Source: Mesorhizobium sp. B1-1-8 (GTDB lineage Bacteria; Pseudomonadota; Alphaproteobacteria; Rhizobiales; Rhizobiaceae). Taken from it: a stretch of DNA of 64,000 bases. The translations under genes and the position numbers were made by a program. Under the pieces are notes generated by a model. The model was not told where the DNA came from, searched no databases, and was given only the letters and a program-made list of their open reading frames with translations. The stretch is from the NCBI RefSeq assembly GCF_006442795.2, contig NZ_CP083956.1, forward strand, positions 3,573,501 through 3,637,500, in the 5' to 3' direction. Below, in pieces: positions 19,502 through 30,161 of the stretch (positions are counted from its first letter, which is position 1; every line of letters begins with the position of its first letter).

Positions 19502-21393
19502 CTGGTTTGTGCTTGGGCAACGGCGGTCGGGTCGATGCGGACGTCATACTGCGACTGCAGCTGCGCCACCAGTTGGTCGAGCAGGTCGTCGGACATGCCG
19601 GCGCCGAAAGATTTCTGCGCATCGTCCGGCACCGAGCTGGCATCGGCGCCGGCCGGCTCGAAGACCTCGGCGACTTTGAAGAGGATCTGTCCATCGCCGG
19701 TGGGCGAGGGGATCAGTCCGGTGCCGCCTTCGCCGACGCCGAACATGGCCGCAGCGCCTTCCTTGCCGAAATCGGCATCGTCGGCCTCACGCTTCAGGCC
19801 GCGCTTGGTCTGCTTCTCGAGCTTCAGCTCGCCGGCGATGACGTCGAGGGTCGCGCCAGCCTTGAGGCGCTTCTCCAGCTCCTGGGCCTTGGCGTCGAGC
19901 CGCTTGTCGGTTTCGGCAGCCGTCCAGTCGGCGACCACCTTCTGGCGAACTTCGTCCAGCGTGCGGTCGCGCGCCGGCGTGATCGATGCGACTTCATAGA
20001 AGACGAAGCCGTTGTCAGCGGTGGTCAGGGCTTCATTCTCGGTGTTGGGTTCGGCCGCGAACACCGACTTGATGAGGTCGGCAGATTCCGGCAGATCCTT
20101 GACGATGCTGCCGTCCGGCCGCTGACCGGTGCGGTCTATCGCATCGACGGTGACGACCTTGAGCTTCAGCTTGTCGGCCGCCTGCGCCAGCGAGCTGCCC
20201 GAGGCGCGGGTGTCCTCATAACTGTCGTGGACGTCGAGCAGGACGCGGCTTGCTTCGCCGAGCGCCAGATCCTTGCGGATCTGGTCGGACACTTCCGAAA
20301 GGGGCTTGACGACTTGCGGCTTGATGTCGGTGACGCGCAAAAGCACCGGACCGAACGTGCCTTGAACCACCGGGCTCACCTCATTGACATTGAGCGAGAA
20401 GGCCGCGTCCGCCACCGCTTTGTCGGCGATCTTGTCCTTGGCCAGCGTGCCGAGCAGCGTGTCGGCCTGCGTCTTGCCTTCGGCCGTGACGATCTTGTCG
20501 AAGGTGGCGCCGGTCTTCAGCGAATCGTAAGCCGCTTTCGCCGCATCCGGCGTCTTGAACACCAGCTGCTCGATCGTGCGCATTTCAGGCGTGGTGTAAC
20601 GCGCCTTGTTCTTATTGTAGTCGTCGGCAACCTGCTGGTCGGTGATCGCGGTCGGATCCATGATGTCCCGCGGCTCCAGCCGGACATAGGAGAATTTGCG
20701 GTATTCCGGCGCGGCGTAGTTTTTCTTGTTGGCTTCGAAATACGCCTTCAAAGCACTGTCCGATGGTGCCTCGATCGGCTGCACCAATGTCTTCGGCAGG
20801 ACGAGATAGTCGATCGTGCGGTCCTCGCCGCGATAGAGCGCGACCGCCTTCAGGAAGGTCTGCGGCACTTTCAGGCCATCGGATACCGCCTCGACGATCT
20901 GCTGGCGCACCGCCACCTGCGAGCGGTTCTTGAGATAGTCTTCCGGCCGCATGTTGACCTGTCGCAGCAGATATTCGAATGTCCTGCGGTCGAATTGGCC
21001 GCTCGGGCCCTTGAAGGCCGGATCCTCGCGCGTCAATTCGGCCAGCCTGTCCTTAGAAAGGCCCAGTCCGAGCTTGCGGGCCTGCTCGTCAAGCACGGCG
21101 CCCGATACCAGCTGCGCCAGCACCTGGTTGTCGAGGCCGAGCAGCTTGGCCTGCTCATGCGTGATGCGCTGGCCGTATTGCTGCGACAAAGCGTTGATCT
21201 GGCGCTCGTAGGCGAGACGGTATTCGTTGATCGAAACCTCCGTGCCGCCCGCGGTGATCACCGCATGGTGGCCGGCCAGCACACCACCCACCATCCGGGT
21301 AGTGATGCCCCAGGCGGCAAAACTTATCACCAGCAGGGACAGCAACGCCTTCGCGACCCAGGTGCCCGCCGCGCTTCTCAATATACCAAGCAT
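19498..21393 (-). CDS. ppiD: Periplasmic peptidyl-prolyl isomerase/foldase (PpiD/SurA type)
   Basis: Membrane-anchored chaperone that helps exported proteins fold as they leave the Sec channel. The 631-residue product has one N-terminal membrane segment ([16 protein letters not shown], about residues 15-33), a SurA-N-like helical region ([18 protein letters not shown]...), and a parvulin-type PPIC domain in the middle (about residues 260-360) without obvious duplicates. The frame is open for another 340 codons upstream, but that stretch is antisense to tpi[14 protein letters not shown] at 21393 is the real start. It leads the ppiD-trpD-trpC-moaC-moeA run. Confidence 0.93.
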   Translation of the reverse strand: MLGILRSAAGTWVAKALLSLLVISFAAWGITTRMVGGVLAGHHAVITAGGTEVSINEYRLAYERQINALSQQYGQRITHEQAKLLGLDNQVLAQLVSGAVLDEQARKLGLGLSKDRLAELTREDPAFKGPSGQFDRRTFEYLLRQVNMRPEDYLKNRSQVAVRQQIVEAVSDGLKVPQTFLKAVALYRGEDRTIDYLVLPKTLVQPIEAPSDSALKAYFEANKKNYAAPEYRKFSYVRLEPRDIMDPTAITDQQVADDYNKNKARYTTPEMRTIEQLVFKTPDAAKAAYDSLKTGATFDKIVTAEGKTQADTLLGTLAKDKIADKAVADAAFSLNVNEVSPVVQGTFGPVLLRVTDIKPQVVKPLSEVSDQIRKDLALGEASRVLLDVHDSYEDTRASGSSLAQAADKLKLKVVTVDAIDRTGQRPDGSIVKDLPESADLIKSVFAAEPNTENEALTTADNGFVFYEVASITPARDRTLDEVRQKVVADWTAAETDKRLDAKAQELEKRLKAGATLDVIAGELKLEKQTKRGLKREADDADFGKEGAAAMFGVGEGGTGLIPSPTGDGQILFKVAEVFEPAGADASSVPDDAQKSFGAGMSDDLLDQLVAQLQSQYDVRIDPTAVAQAQTR

Positions 21394-21537
21394 ACTTACT
21401 TCCGATTTATGCGCATTTTCGCATGCGCGGAGTCTGAAACAAGCGCAATAGCGCCCTTCCGACCGACTGTCGATTGCTTTGTGGGCTGATTTTGGTAGTG
21501 AGGGCGCTGCCTTATGTCGCCTGGAGAACCCGATCCC

Positions 21538-22305
21538 ATGACCCCTGGAATCCGCCCCCTCGTTGCCGGCAACTGGAAAATGAACGGCACCAGCGCCTCG
21601 CTCAACGAGCTCAGGATGATCGGCAACGGCTTCATGAGCGGGCTCGACGCGGAAACGGAAGCAGTGGTCTGCGTGCCGGCGACCCTGCTTCAACGCGCCG
21701 CCGAAATCCTGTCGCGCACGCCGGTGCGGGCAGGTGGCGAGGATTGCCACACCAAGGAGAGCGGCGCCTATACCGGCTGCATTTCGGCCGAGATGCTGAA
21801 GGACGCCGGCGCCAGTCTTGTCATCGTCGGCCATTCCGAGCGCCGCGAGCAGGGCAGCGAGGACGACGCCACCGTCAATGCCAAGGCCTCCGCCGCGTGG
21901 CGGGCGGGCCTTATCGCCATCATCTGCATCGGCGAGACGGCAGCCGAGCGTGAGGCCGGCACGACGCTCGAAGTGTTGGCGCGCCAGCTCGCCGGCTCGG
22001 TTCCGCCGAGCGCAACGCCCGCCAACGCCATCATCGCCTATGAGCCGGTCTGGGCCATCGGCACCGGCCTGACGCCGACCGCCGCGGACGTCGCTGAGGC
22101 GCATGCGCATATCCGCGCCAAGCTTGGCGAGCTGCTCGGCGATGCGGCGGGCAAGATGCGCATCCTCTATGGCGGCTCGGTCAAGCCGTCCAATGCGGCC
22201 GAATTGCTCCGCGTCGACAATGTCGACGGCGCGCTGGTCGGCGGCGCCAGCCTGAAGGCGGCCGACTTCCTCGCCATCGCCGAGGCCTACCTGCACGTCG
22301 CATAG
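21538..22305 (+). CDS. tpiA: Triose-phosphate isomerase
   Basis: Interconverts dihydroxyacetone phosphate and glyceraldehyde 3-phosphate. The 255-residue barrel has [12 protein letters not shown] (Asn and catalytic-site Lys), the electrophile His in [10 protein letters not shown], the catalytic Glu in [11 protein letters not shown], and the phosphate-binding [12 protein letters not shown]. The ATG at 21538 is preferred to one 8 codons upstream because [14 protein letters not shown] is the family N terminus. It is divergent from ppiD. Confidence 0.95.
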   Translation: MTPGIRPLVAGNWKMNGTSASLNELRMIGNGFMSGLDAETEAVVCVPATLLQRAAEILSRTPVRAGGEDCHTKESGAYTGCISAEMLKDAGASLVIVGHSERREQGSEDDATVNAKASAAWRAGLIAIICIGETAAEREAGTTLEVLARQLAGSVPPSATPANAIIAYEPVWAIGTGLTPTAADVAEAHAHIRAKLGELLGDAAGKMRILYGGSVKPSNAAELLRVDNVDGALVGGASLKAADFLAIAEAYLHVA

Positions 22306-22463
22306 GTGGGGCGACCGCCGGACACGGCCGAAATCGTTGCATTGGCGGTATTGCTTCCCATATTCCGGCCTCGGGCTTGGAAATGCCGCCAAAGCATTGT
22401 AAGGAGCCGCCTCCAAATCACCGGTCGTAAGCGCTGACGCGCAAGGCCTCGCCAGGATAAATT

Positions 22464-22970
22464 ATGGAAACCGTACTGATCGTCGTCCACCTCATGGTCG
22501 TGCTCGCCCTTGTCGGCGTGGTGCTGCTGCAGCGCTCCGAAGGCGGCGGTCTCGGCATCGGCGGCGGTTCCGGTTTCATGACGGCGCGTGGCGCCGCCAA
22601 CGCGCTGACCCGCGCGACGGCGATCCTGGCGGCGGCTTTCTTCGTGACGTCTCTCGGTCTGTCCATCATCGCCCGCTACGGCGAAAAGCCGATCGATATC
22701 CTCGACCGCGCTCCGGCGTCGACCTCGAACAATGCCGGCAAGGGCGTGCTTAACCAGCTGCCTGGCGCCAACGGTCCGGTCGCTCCGGGCGGCAGCACGG
22801 CACCTGCCGCTCCGGCCGGCAGCACGACGACCACGACACCGCTTGCCAATGGCGGCTCGACGACGGCTCCGGCCACCGCGCCGGCCGCGCCGGCACCCGC
22901 GAATCCGACCGCGCCGCCGGCCACGAACGGCGTCACCTTGCCGGTCACCCCGCAGGTTCCAAACCAATAG
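22464..22970 (+). CDS. secG: Preprotein translocase subunit SecG
   Basis: Small inner-membrane subunit of the SecYEG channel. The 168-residue product has two membrane helices (METVLIVVHLMVVLALVGVVLLQ and ILAAAFFVTSLGLSIIA) around the conserved RSEGGGLGIGGGSGFMTARGA, which defines SecG. The C-terminal 90 residues are a low-complexity Ala/Pro/Thr-rich tail, longer than in enterobacteria but usual in rhizobia. It follows tpiA by about 160 bases. Confidence 0.94.
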   Translation: METVLIVVHLMVVLALVGVVLLQRSEGGGLGIGGGSGFMTARGAANALTRATAILAAAFFVTSLGLSIIARYGEKPIDILDRAPASTSNNAGKGVLNQLPGANGPVAPGGSTAPAAPAGSTTTTTPLANGGSTTAPATAPAAPAPANPTAPPATNGVTLPVTPQVPNQ

Positions 22971-23182
22971 CCGGGCAAGCATCGGGCCGCGACCTGTTGT
23001 CGTTTGAACACAGTCGCGGCAAATGCCGCTTGATCACGAAGATTCAACCGGGCCTTGCGCGCAGCTTGGCTTGAGCGGCTCATGGCTAATCGATTATAGG
23101 TTGCGCGCGGCACATTTCGGCGTCCTTGGGGGGCGCCGGGCGACGCCGTGGGCAACAAGCATTGAACGATCGGATCTTCGCC

Positions 23183-24304
23183 ATGCAGCTTCGCAGCTTC
23201 ATTATTCTGGGATTCTGCGCCGTCCTCGGCACGGCTTCCGCGGCCTTTGCCTCACCGGCAAACGTGGCCGCCTCACCGTCGGTTGAGAAGACCGACGCTA
23301 TTCCCGTCGCCGCCAGGAGCGACGCCTCGCAGCTGAAGCTTCTCAAGAAGAAGAAAAACCCGAGCGCAGACGACCTCGCCCAGATCGGCAAGCTCGAAGC
23401 CAAGATCGCGGCCGAAAAGGAAGCCGCCAAGGACAAGGCGCTGGAAGCCCGCAAGCTGGCGATGCGCGAGGCGGCCAAGGCCAAGGCAGAGGCCGCCCGT
23501 CAGGAATGGCTTGCCAGGAAGGGCTCGGCGCCGGATGCCGAAATGGCCGACGCCAAGCCGGTGAAGAAAACCACCAAGATCATCGGGCCGCTCGAACCCT
23601 TGGCGCCGCTCGCGCCGATCCAGTCCGCGGAACCGATCCCGGCCGAGGCGATGAACGTCGCAGCCAACGGCAACAATGGGGAATTGCGCAGCGAGGCTCC
23701 CGGCCAGAAGCAGACCAGCGGCGGGCTGTTCGCCGGCCTGTTCGGCGGCCAGTCAGTGACCTCGATCAATTATTTGCCCGAGACCCGCGCCCTCGATTCG
23801 GCGCTCGCCCAGAAGGCGGCCAAGAAGCCGTTCAAGGTGAAGCCTGAGTTCGTGCCGCAGGATGTCGCCTTCTCGGGCTACGAACCGGGCACCATCGTGA
23901 TCGACACCAGCGCGCGCCGCCTCTATCTCGTCGAGAGCTATTCGACCGCCCGCCGCTATGCCATCGCTGTCGGCCGCGAAGGCCTGCAGTTCAAGGGCAC
24001 CGTGGCGGTCGGCGACAAGCAGGAATGGCCGCGCTGGATCCCGACGCTCGACATGCAGAAGCGCGAGCCGAAGCACTATGGCCAGTACAAGGACGGCATG
24101 CCCGGAGGCGGCGAGAACCCGCTCGGCGCGCGCGCCATCTACCTCTATGACGGCAAGAAGGACACGCATCTGCGCATCCACGGCACGATTGCGCCGCAGT
24201 CGATCGGAACCAGCGCCTCCAATGGCTGCTTCCGCATGATCAACGAGCATGTCATGGACCTCTACAGCCGGGTCAGGATTGGCACCAAGGTTGTCATCAT
24301 ATAA
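23183..24304 (+). CDS. Periplasmic L,D-transpeptidase (YkuD family)
   Basis: Forms 3-3 peptidoglycan crosslinks or attaches proteins to the wall. The 373-residue product has a signal peptide (about residues 1-24, cut near AAFASPA), a Lys/Ala-rich coiled stretch (about 50-115), a linker, and a YkuD domain. That domain includes GTIVIDTSARRLYLVES near residue 235 and the catalytic HGTIAPQSIGTSASNGCFRM near residue 332, with the catalytic Cys in SNGCFR. The ATG at 23183 places the signal peptide at the start. A strong terminator follows. Confidence 0.92.
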   Translation: MQLRSFIILGFCAVLGTASAAFASPANVAASPSVEKTDAIPVAARSDASQLKLLKKKKNPSADDLAQIGKLEAKIAAEKEAAKDKALEARKLAMREAAKAKAEAARQEWLARKGSAPDAEMADAKPVKKTTKIIGPLEPLAPLAPIQSAEPIPAEAMNVAANGNNGELRSEAPGQKQTSGGLFAGLFGGQSVTSINYLPETRALDSALAQKAAKKPFKVKPEFVPQDVAFSGYEPGTIVIDTSARRLYLVESYSTARRYAIAVGREGLQFKGTVAVGDKQEWPRWIPTLDMQKREPKHYGQYKDGMPGGGENPLGARAIYLYDGKKDTHLRIHGTIAPQSIGTSASNGCFRMINEHVMDLYSRVRIGTKVVII

Positions 24305-24344
24305 CAACCAGTCGTCATCATCTGGCGCGTTCCACTATTCTGCC

Positions 24345-24377
24345 GAAAGGGCCGGCCTCGCCGGCCCTTTCGTTTTG
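24345..24377 (+). terminator. Rho-independent terminator after the L,D-transpeptidase gene
   Basis: A 12-base perfect stem (24345-24356 with 24360-24371) around loop CTC is followed by a T-rich tract (CGTTTTG). It separates the transpeptidase gene from pyrG. Confidence 0.85.
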
Positions 24378-24469
24378 ACTGCTGCAGCACCCCCCGGGCA
24401 CCGGCGCCATTTTGGGAAAAAGCCCTCGCGGCGGTTTTTTCTCTGGCGGAATCAATCAGGCCGCGTTAA

Positions 24470-26110
<1,641 letters not shown>

Positions 26111-26133
26111 CCCCAAAAGCGGGAGCGCGGCGC

Positions 26134-26673
26134 ATGCAAACCTATGTCGCGCTGCTCTACAGCATCGGTCTCGGCGAAGGGCGACGTCTCGTGATGTCCG
26201 ATCTCAAGGCGATGGCGGAGGGCCTGGGCCTCAAGAATGCCCGCACGTTGGTGGCGACCGGCAATCTGGTTTTCGAGGCTCGGGCGAGCAAGCTTCCTTC
26301 TCTTGAGCAGCGGCTGGAGGTCGCTTTCGAAAAGACCTTCGGCCGCCATGTCGACATCATCGTGCGCCGCGCCGAGGACTGGCTGAAGCTTGCCGCCGGC
26401 AATCCGTTCCCGGGCCAGTCCGCGGATGCTGGCGACCAGGTGGCGGTGCGGGTGATGCGCGCGCCAGTGCCGGCAGATGCCATCACGGCGCTCAGGGCCT
26501 ATGCGGCCGAGGACGAGCTGGTGCAACTGGTCGACGGCGATATCTGGCTTGTCTTTTCGCGCGAGCGGCCGAGCTCGCGACTGCTCGCCGCCGCCAATCA
26601 CAAGCGCTTCGGCGTCGGCACGTCGCGCAACTGGAACACGGTGCGCAAATTGGCCGAGATGGTCAGCCCATAG
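26134..26673 (+). CDS. DUF1697 family protein
   Basis: A 179-residue protein of the DUF1697 family, function unknown. The family pattern is clear: YVALLYSIGLGEGRRLVMSDL at the N terminus, ARTLVATGNLVFEA near residue 45, and the C-terminal GVGTSRNWNTVRKLAEM. A diverged, frameshifted copy of its last third lies at 31636-31808, 5 kb away, on the far side of the metal-response operon. Directly after its stop begins a fragment of the NCS1 permease gene that is intact at 32 kb. Confidence 0.85.
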   Translation: MQTYVALLYSIGLGEGRRLVMSDLKAMAEGLGLKNARTLVATGNLVFEARASKLPSLEQRLEVAFEKTFGRHVDIIVRRAEDWLKLAAGNPFPGQSADAGDQVAVRVMRAPVPADAITALRAYAAEDELVQLVDGDIWLVFSRERPSSRLLAAANHKRFGVGTSRNWNTVRKLAEMVSP

Positions 26674-26741
26674 ACGCCCCAACAGGACGGCAGCCAGCTG
26701 GTGAAGTTGGGCAGGATCGAGGAGAAGATCGCGCCGATACT
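26673..26741 (-). pseudogene. Fragment of NCS1 permease gene
   Basis: About 69 bases directly after the DUF1697 stop match, with about three differences, the part of the permease gene at 32100-32168 (start AGACGCCCCA). The fragment has no start or stop of its own and joins DUF1697 at a short shared TAGACGCC. It is a scar of recombination, not a gene. Confidence 0.75.
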
Positions 26742-26969
26742 TCAGCAGCAATGATGCTGGCCGGCAGCACTCGACTGCCGCTCTGCCTGTTTTGGCGGAC
26801 AGGGATGATCGCCGTAAGAGCAAAATACGCAGCAATCACCCGGTAGAGGCTTGAGGAGAGTTTTGCAGCTTTCGCATTCGTAGAAATGCTGGCAGGCATC
26901 AGTGGGCATGGTCTCGGTTCTGCGATGGCCGCAGGCGGGACAGGTGATGGTGCTGGTAAGCTCCATCAT
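26742..26969 (-). CDS. GDCCVxC-type cysteine-rich small protein
   Basis: A 75-residue protein with eleven Cys in CxxC-like pairs (C10/C13, C26, C32/C35, then GDCCVFCSYGDHPCPP at about 44-59 and a terminal CC). It is the type of small protein often found beside mercury-transport genes; a zinc-ribbon or Hg/Cu-binding role is inferred, not shown. There is no signal peptide, so it should be cytosolic. The start overlaps the merP stop by 4 bases, making it the last gene of the metal operon. Confidence 0.85.
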   Translation of the reverse strand: MMELTSTITCPACGHRRTETMPTDACQHFYECESCKTLLKPLPGDCCVFCSYGDHPCPPKQAERQSSAAGQHHCC

Positions 26970-27247
26970 TGCGCATTCACCAATGCCGCTGCATAGCCAG
27001 CGTTGGTCGAAGCATCGGCGATCGCCCCGGTGCTCGTCTTGCCGTCGTCGAAGACAACCGTTGCAGTCTTGGCACCGACATCGGTTGAAACCGAGACAAT
27101 GCCGTCGAGGCGCCTGATCGCGGTCGCAACGGTGATCGGGCAAAGCGGACAGACCATGTCTGGAACTGAGAATGTGGCGGTGCGCTGGGCTGCGAGGGCG
27201 GGCACGGTGGCCAGGAACGGGACAATGATTGCAATGGCGATGCGCAT
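26966..27247 (-). CDS. merP: Periplasmic mercury-binding protein MerP-like
   Basis: A 93-residue heavy-metal-associated (HMA) protein with a signal peptide (residues 1-19, cut near ALAAQ) and the metal site DMVCPLCPITV (Cys33, Cys36). MerP picks up Hg(II) in the periplasm and passes it to MerT; other soft metals are possible. The fold pattern (ATFSVPDM...VSTDVGAKTATVVFDD) is typical. It follows merT by 11 bases. Confidence 0.9.
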   Translation of the reverse strand: MRIAIAIIVPFLATVPALAAQRTATFSVPDMVCPLCPITVATAIRRLDGIVSVSTDVGAKTATVVFDDGKTSTGAIADASTNAGYAAALVNAQ

Positions 27248-27258
27248 GGTGGGATCTC

Positions 27259-27636
27259 CTACAAATTGAGCTGCCCGAAGACATCGACTGCGGCCGCCGA
27301 CGCTGCAATGAGGCTCGCTGCCAACAGGATGAATCGGGTGGAACGGCGATAAAGAGGACTGGCGCAAAGAGAGCCCGCAACGCACGTGGCCTCATTGCGG
27401 CGGTAGCGCCAGAATCCGAAACCAATCGAGACGGCTGCGAGCGTGAGGAAGTATGGCTGGTAAGGCGCCAGCGCGGTGAGGCGCGCGATCCAGGCGCCGC
27501 TGATCCCCGCGAGAGCCAAGGCGAGGGGAAGGACGCAGCAGGCGGAAGCGAGTAGACCTGCCGAGAGTCCGCCAAGAGCGAGCGACAAAGCGGCCCGCGA
27601 TTTCGCCAAGTCGCCGATAGGCAGTGGTCCGCTCAT
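27259..27636 (-). CDS. merT: Mercuric transport protein MerT-like
   Basis: A 125-residue inner-membrane protein with three helices. It keeps the MerT cysteines: the vicinal pair Cys33-Cys34 in the first helix (SACCVLPLA) and Cys85/Cys91, six apart, in the cytosolic loop. MerT brings Hg(II) into the cell. The ATG overlaps the nrsF stop by 4 bases (ATGA), which makes it part of the SigF operon. No merA reductase, merB or merR is in the window, so import without reduction would be odd. The substrate may be another soft metal, or the reductase is elsewhere. Confidence 0.9.
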   Translation of the reverse strand: MSGPLPIGDLAKSRAALSLALGGLSAGLLASACCVLPLALALAGISGAWIARLTALAPYQPYFLTLAAVSIGFGFWRYRRNEATCVAGSLCASPLYRRSTRFILLAASLIAASAAAVDVFGQLNL

Positions 27637-28289
27637 TGGGGCCGCTCCAGGCGATTCGGCACGAACAGGTGGATGACGCCGCCCAACAACACAATCAACG
27701 ATCCGGTGCCTAGGTTGAACATCAGAATCTCGACGCTGGCGTCGAGCGGGTGGAACAAGGTGAGCGCAGCCGCCGTGATCCCGGCGACGGAAAGGCTTGC
27801 CGCGAAGATCACCGGCGCCGGGTCGAAAAGAGCGGCATGGCGAAGCATGAGGGCCAAGGCGAGCGACAAGGGCAGGCTGGTCAGCACCAACGTCGCAATG
27901 CAGGAAGCCGTCTCCCCAGGAGGCGCGCCGCCGGGAACCAGCGGGGTCCAGAAGCTCAGGCACTGATAACCGATCGAGAAAAGCCATGCGGCAAGTGCCG
28001 GAACGGGCAGCCACAGCCAGTGACGCGAGCGGCCGGGAACGCTGACGAGGAATGCCGCGACCGCGGCGAGAATGCCGGTGAAGACGGCCCCCGCGAGGCT
28101 GAGGGCGAAGCGGATCTCGGCCAGGCGAACGAGCAGGCCCGGCCGCCAGCCATGGGCAATGGCGATCATGCCGAGGATCAGAGCGGCGAGGACCAGGAAG
28201 CCGGCGGCGCGCAATAGCGGCGGACGGAGCCGCCTGACCGGCCTCAGATTGGCGGCAAGCGCAGAGATGAGATCATCCGTGGGGATCAT
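27633..28289 (-). CDS. nrsF: NrsF-type anti-sigma factor (DUF1109)
   Basis: A 218-residue membrane protein with six predicted helices, matching the NrsF/OsrA (DUF1109) negative regulators of SigF-type ECF sigma factors. The family keeps two cysteines needed for metal and oxidant sensing in Caulobacter; here they would be Cys110 (IGYQC) and Cys130 (ETASC). It would hold SigF inactive at the membrane until metal reacts with these residues. Start overlaps the sigF stop and its stop overlaps merT, each by ATGA. Confidence 0.9.
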   Translation of the reverse strand: MIPTDDLISALAANLRPVRRLRPPLLRAAGFLVLAALILGMIAIAHGWRPGLLVRLAEIRFALSLAGAVFTGILAAVAAFLVSVPGRSRHWLWLPVPALAAWLFSIGYQCLSFWTPLVPGGAPPGETASCIATLVLTSLPLSLALALMLRHAALFDPAPVIFAASLSVAGITAAALTLFHPLDASVEILMFNLGTGSLIVLLGGVIHLFVPNRLERPQ

Positions 28290-28891
28290 GTTTCACTCCC
28301 GCCGGAGAAGAAACTCCGAAGACGCCGGATGGCGCGGTGGGTGGCGACTTTGAGCGCTGCCACGCTCATACCGCTCGCCGCCGAGGCTTCCTTCAGCGAC
28401 AGTCCTTCGATCTTTGTAAGCCGTAGGGCTTCACGCTGGCCGGAGGGAAGATGGTCGAGGGCCGCGGCGATCTCATGCATCTGTGTCATGTGTTCAAGGT
28501 TCGCGGGCGGTTCCGCAAAGGTTTCGTGGGTAGGTTCAAATGCCGTTTCCAAGGCCTGGCGGCGACCTTGGCGGCGCAGACGGTCGATCAGCCTGCGTTT
28601 GGCAATTGCCGTGAGCCAGGGGCCGAACGGCCGCGCCGGGTCATAGGTCGCACGCACGGCGTGCACGGTCAGCAGTATATCCTGCACCGCATCCTCGACA
28701 TCGCTGAGATTGCGATGACAGCGCGCCGCGTGGGCGCGCAGGTATGGTGTAATGCTCGCGAGGAGCCGCCGGTAGGCGTCGGCATCGCCGTCCTGGGCCC
28801 TTGCCATGAGGATTGACCAATCCACCTCCCGCACCTGCGGAATGGGAGCAGATCCCCCCCTCACAAGCTTCAGCACAGGAGGGGTGGTCAT
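28286..28891 (-). CDS. sigF: ECF sigma factor, SigF type
   Basis: A 201-residue ECF sigma factor. Region 2 is around DVEDAVQDILLTVHAVRATYDPARPFGPWLTAIAKRR (residues about 72-108, in two blocks) and region 4 is around LPSGQREALRLTKIEGLSLK with the HTH ASAASGMSVAALK. With NrsF directly downstream and bufferin genes upstream, it matches the SigF group that responds to heavy metals in Caulobacter. It probably drives its own operon from the GTAACC-N16-CGAA site upstream of bufA. Start overlaps the DoxX stop by 4 bases. Confidence 0.93.
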   Translation of the reverse strand: MTTPPVLKLVRGGSAPIPQVREVDWSILMARAQDGDADAYRRLLASITPYLRAHAARCHRNLSDVEDAVQDILLTVHAVRATYDPARPFGPWLTAIAKRRLIDRLRRQGRRQALETAFEPTHETFAEPPANLEHMTQMHEIAAALDHLPSGQREALRLTKIEGLSLKEASAASGMSVAALKVATHRAIRRLRSFFSGGSET

Positions 28892-29370
28892 TGCCGACGC
28901 GCCTCCGAAGCAAATCGTCGCGCGACCAGCCGATCAACGGAAATGGGCCCTGCGCCAAGGGCAATGATGGAGATCGCCATGGCGGCCCAGGGCAGATGGA
29001 AGTTGGCCCAGCCGTCGGGCACCACAAGCTGGATGACACCGGTCATGACGAGCATCGCCAACGCCGCAAAGCGGGTAGCGAGGCCCAGAACCAGCAGCAC
29101 CGGCAAAGTGATTTCGGCGGTCGCGACCAGATAGGCCACGGCATCGGGCATGGGGAACCCATACTCGGCACCGAAGATGTGCAGCTTGAACTCCTCTTCG
29201 AACAGATAGATGGTGCTGTCCGAGAGCTGCAGGAATCCGTCCCAGCGGGTGAGGCCGGAGCGGAAAAACGGCACCGCGAGCGCTGCTCGCAGAAACAGCG
29301 GCGCCAAGGCCATGGCGATTGTGGAAAGCCACGTCGTCAGCGTACGAATCAGGTTCGGAGCCGACATCAT
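28888..29370 (-). CDS. DoxX family membrane protein
   Basis: A 160-residue inner-membrane protein with four helices and the DoxX-family pattern (FLRAALAVPFFRSGLTRWDG..., YLVATAEITLPVLLVLGLATRFAALAM). DoxX proteins are common partners of DUF692/DUF2063 genes; their role is unclear and may involve redox partners or electron supply. ATGs at 29370 and 29367 are both possible; each overlaps the bufC stop. Confidence 0.88.
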   Translation of the reverse strand: MMSAPNLIRTLTTWLSTIAMALAPLFLRAALAVPFFRSGLTRWDGFLQLSDSTIYLFEEEFKLHIFGAEYGFPMPDAVAYLVATAEITLPVLLVLGLATRFAALAMLVMTGVIQLVVPDGWANFHLPWAAMAISIIALGAGPISVDRLVARRFASEARRQ

Positions 29371-30161
29371 GATGGCTCGTCTCCGGTCTCCGGTTCGAGG
29401 CTCCAACCGATGAAAGCGCCGGCTTCAATCAGTCCGGCCAACATCGTCCTGAGATCGAAGTGCTGTGTAGCTTCGAGTACGGCGATCGTCGCGGCCACCA
29501 CTGGCTTACCGGCGCCCAGGGTCCTGATGAGGGCCGCAGCTCCCACCGGCAGCTGGCGCACGACGACTTCCGTGCCTGGGCGGATGATGAGAGCATCCTC
29601 ACCACCAGCCTGGAGATCGACAGCGGCGGGCTCGCCGCCGGCAATGTTCATGCGCCAGATAGTGAGGGCGGGAAACTGCGATTGCGTCACCCGGAGTGAA
29701 GGATGGAGCGCCAGCCGGACCTGGCCCAGGCAGTCCTTATCGATGGCAAGGAGATCATTCGCCGAAAGCGGCTCCGCATCAGCCGCGTGATACGCCTCGA
29801 TCCAGGCGCGCTCGATCCTCGCCACGTCGGGGAGGTAGGGGAGTGTCGCCGCGGGCTCGAACCCAGCGATGAATTCGGGGAGGCCTGCACCATAGTCCAG
29901 CATGATGGGACGCCGTGGTGGATGGGCGGTTACGAATTGCCCCGTCATCGCGCGGAAGAATTCATCCCCGACGATGCGATGAACCGCCGGATAATTTTCC
30001 TTCAGTGTCTCAATGAGGCCGGCCACGACATTGTTGCGATAGACCGCGAAGCGGCGCGGACTTGGCAAGCCGTCGGGTCCCACGAGGCCTCGCGGCGTGG
30101 CGCGAGCAGCGTCAAACAAGGCCAGCGCGAATTCCTGTTGCTGTTCAGCCAGTCCTTGCAA
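29367..30161 (-). CDS. bufC: BufC/HvfC-type protein (DUF2063)
   Basis: A 264-residue protein with the DUF2063 N-terminal domain (FALALFDAARATPRGL...RFAVYRNNVVAGLIETLKENYPAV, then GDEFFRAMTGQFVTAHPP and LPYLPDVARIERAW) and a variable beta-rich C terminus. It is the usual partner of the MNIO enzyme BufB. In related systems the pair acts together on the precursor peptide, with the partner thought to present the substrate. The start is a TTG at 30161, 8 bases after AGGAG, and it overlaps bufB by 17 bases. Confidence 0.88.
   Translation of the reverse strand: MQGLAEQQQEFALALFDAARATPRGLVGPDGLPSPRRFAVYRNNVVAGLIETLKENYPAVHRIVGDEFFRAMTGQFVTAHPPRRPIMLDYGAGLPEFIAGFEPAATLPYLPDVARIERAWIEAYHAADAEPLSANDLLAIDKDCLGQVRLALHPSLRVTQSQFPALTIWRMNIAGGEPAAVDLQAGGEDALIIRPGTEVVVRQLPVGAAALIRTLGAGKPVVAATIAVLEATQHFDLRTMLAGLIEAGAFIGWSLEPETGDEPS

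Noticed and set aside
19492..21489. Frame of 665 codons antisense to ppiD
   Set aside because: Shadow of ppiD; Arg/Leu/Asp-rich with no recognisable domain.
21394..22416. Upstream extension of ppiD to 972 residues
   Set aside because: The extra part is antisense to tpiA and the signal anchor would be buried at residue 350; [10 protein letters not shown] at 21393 is the natural start.
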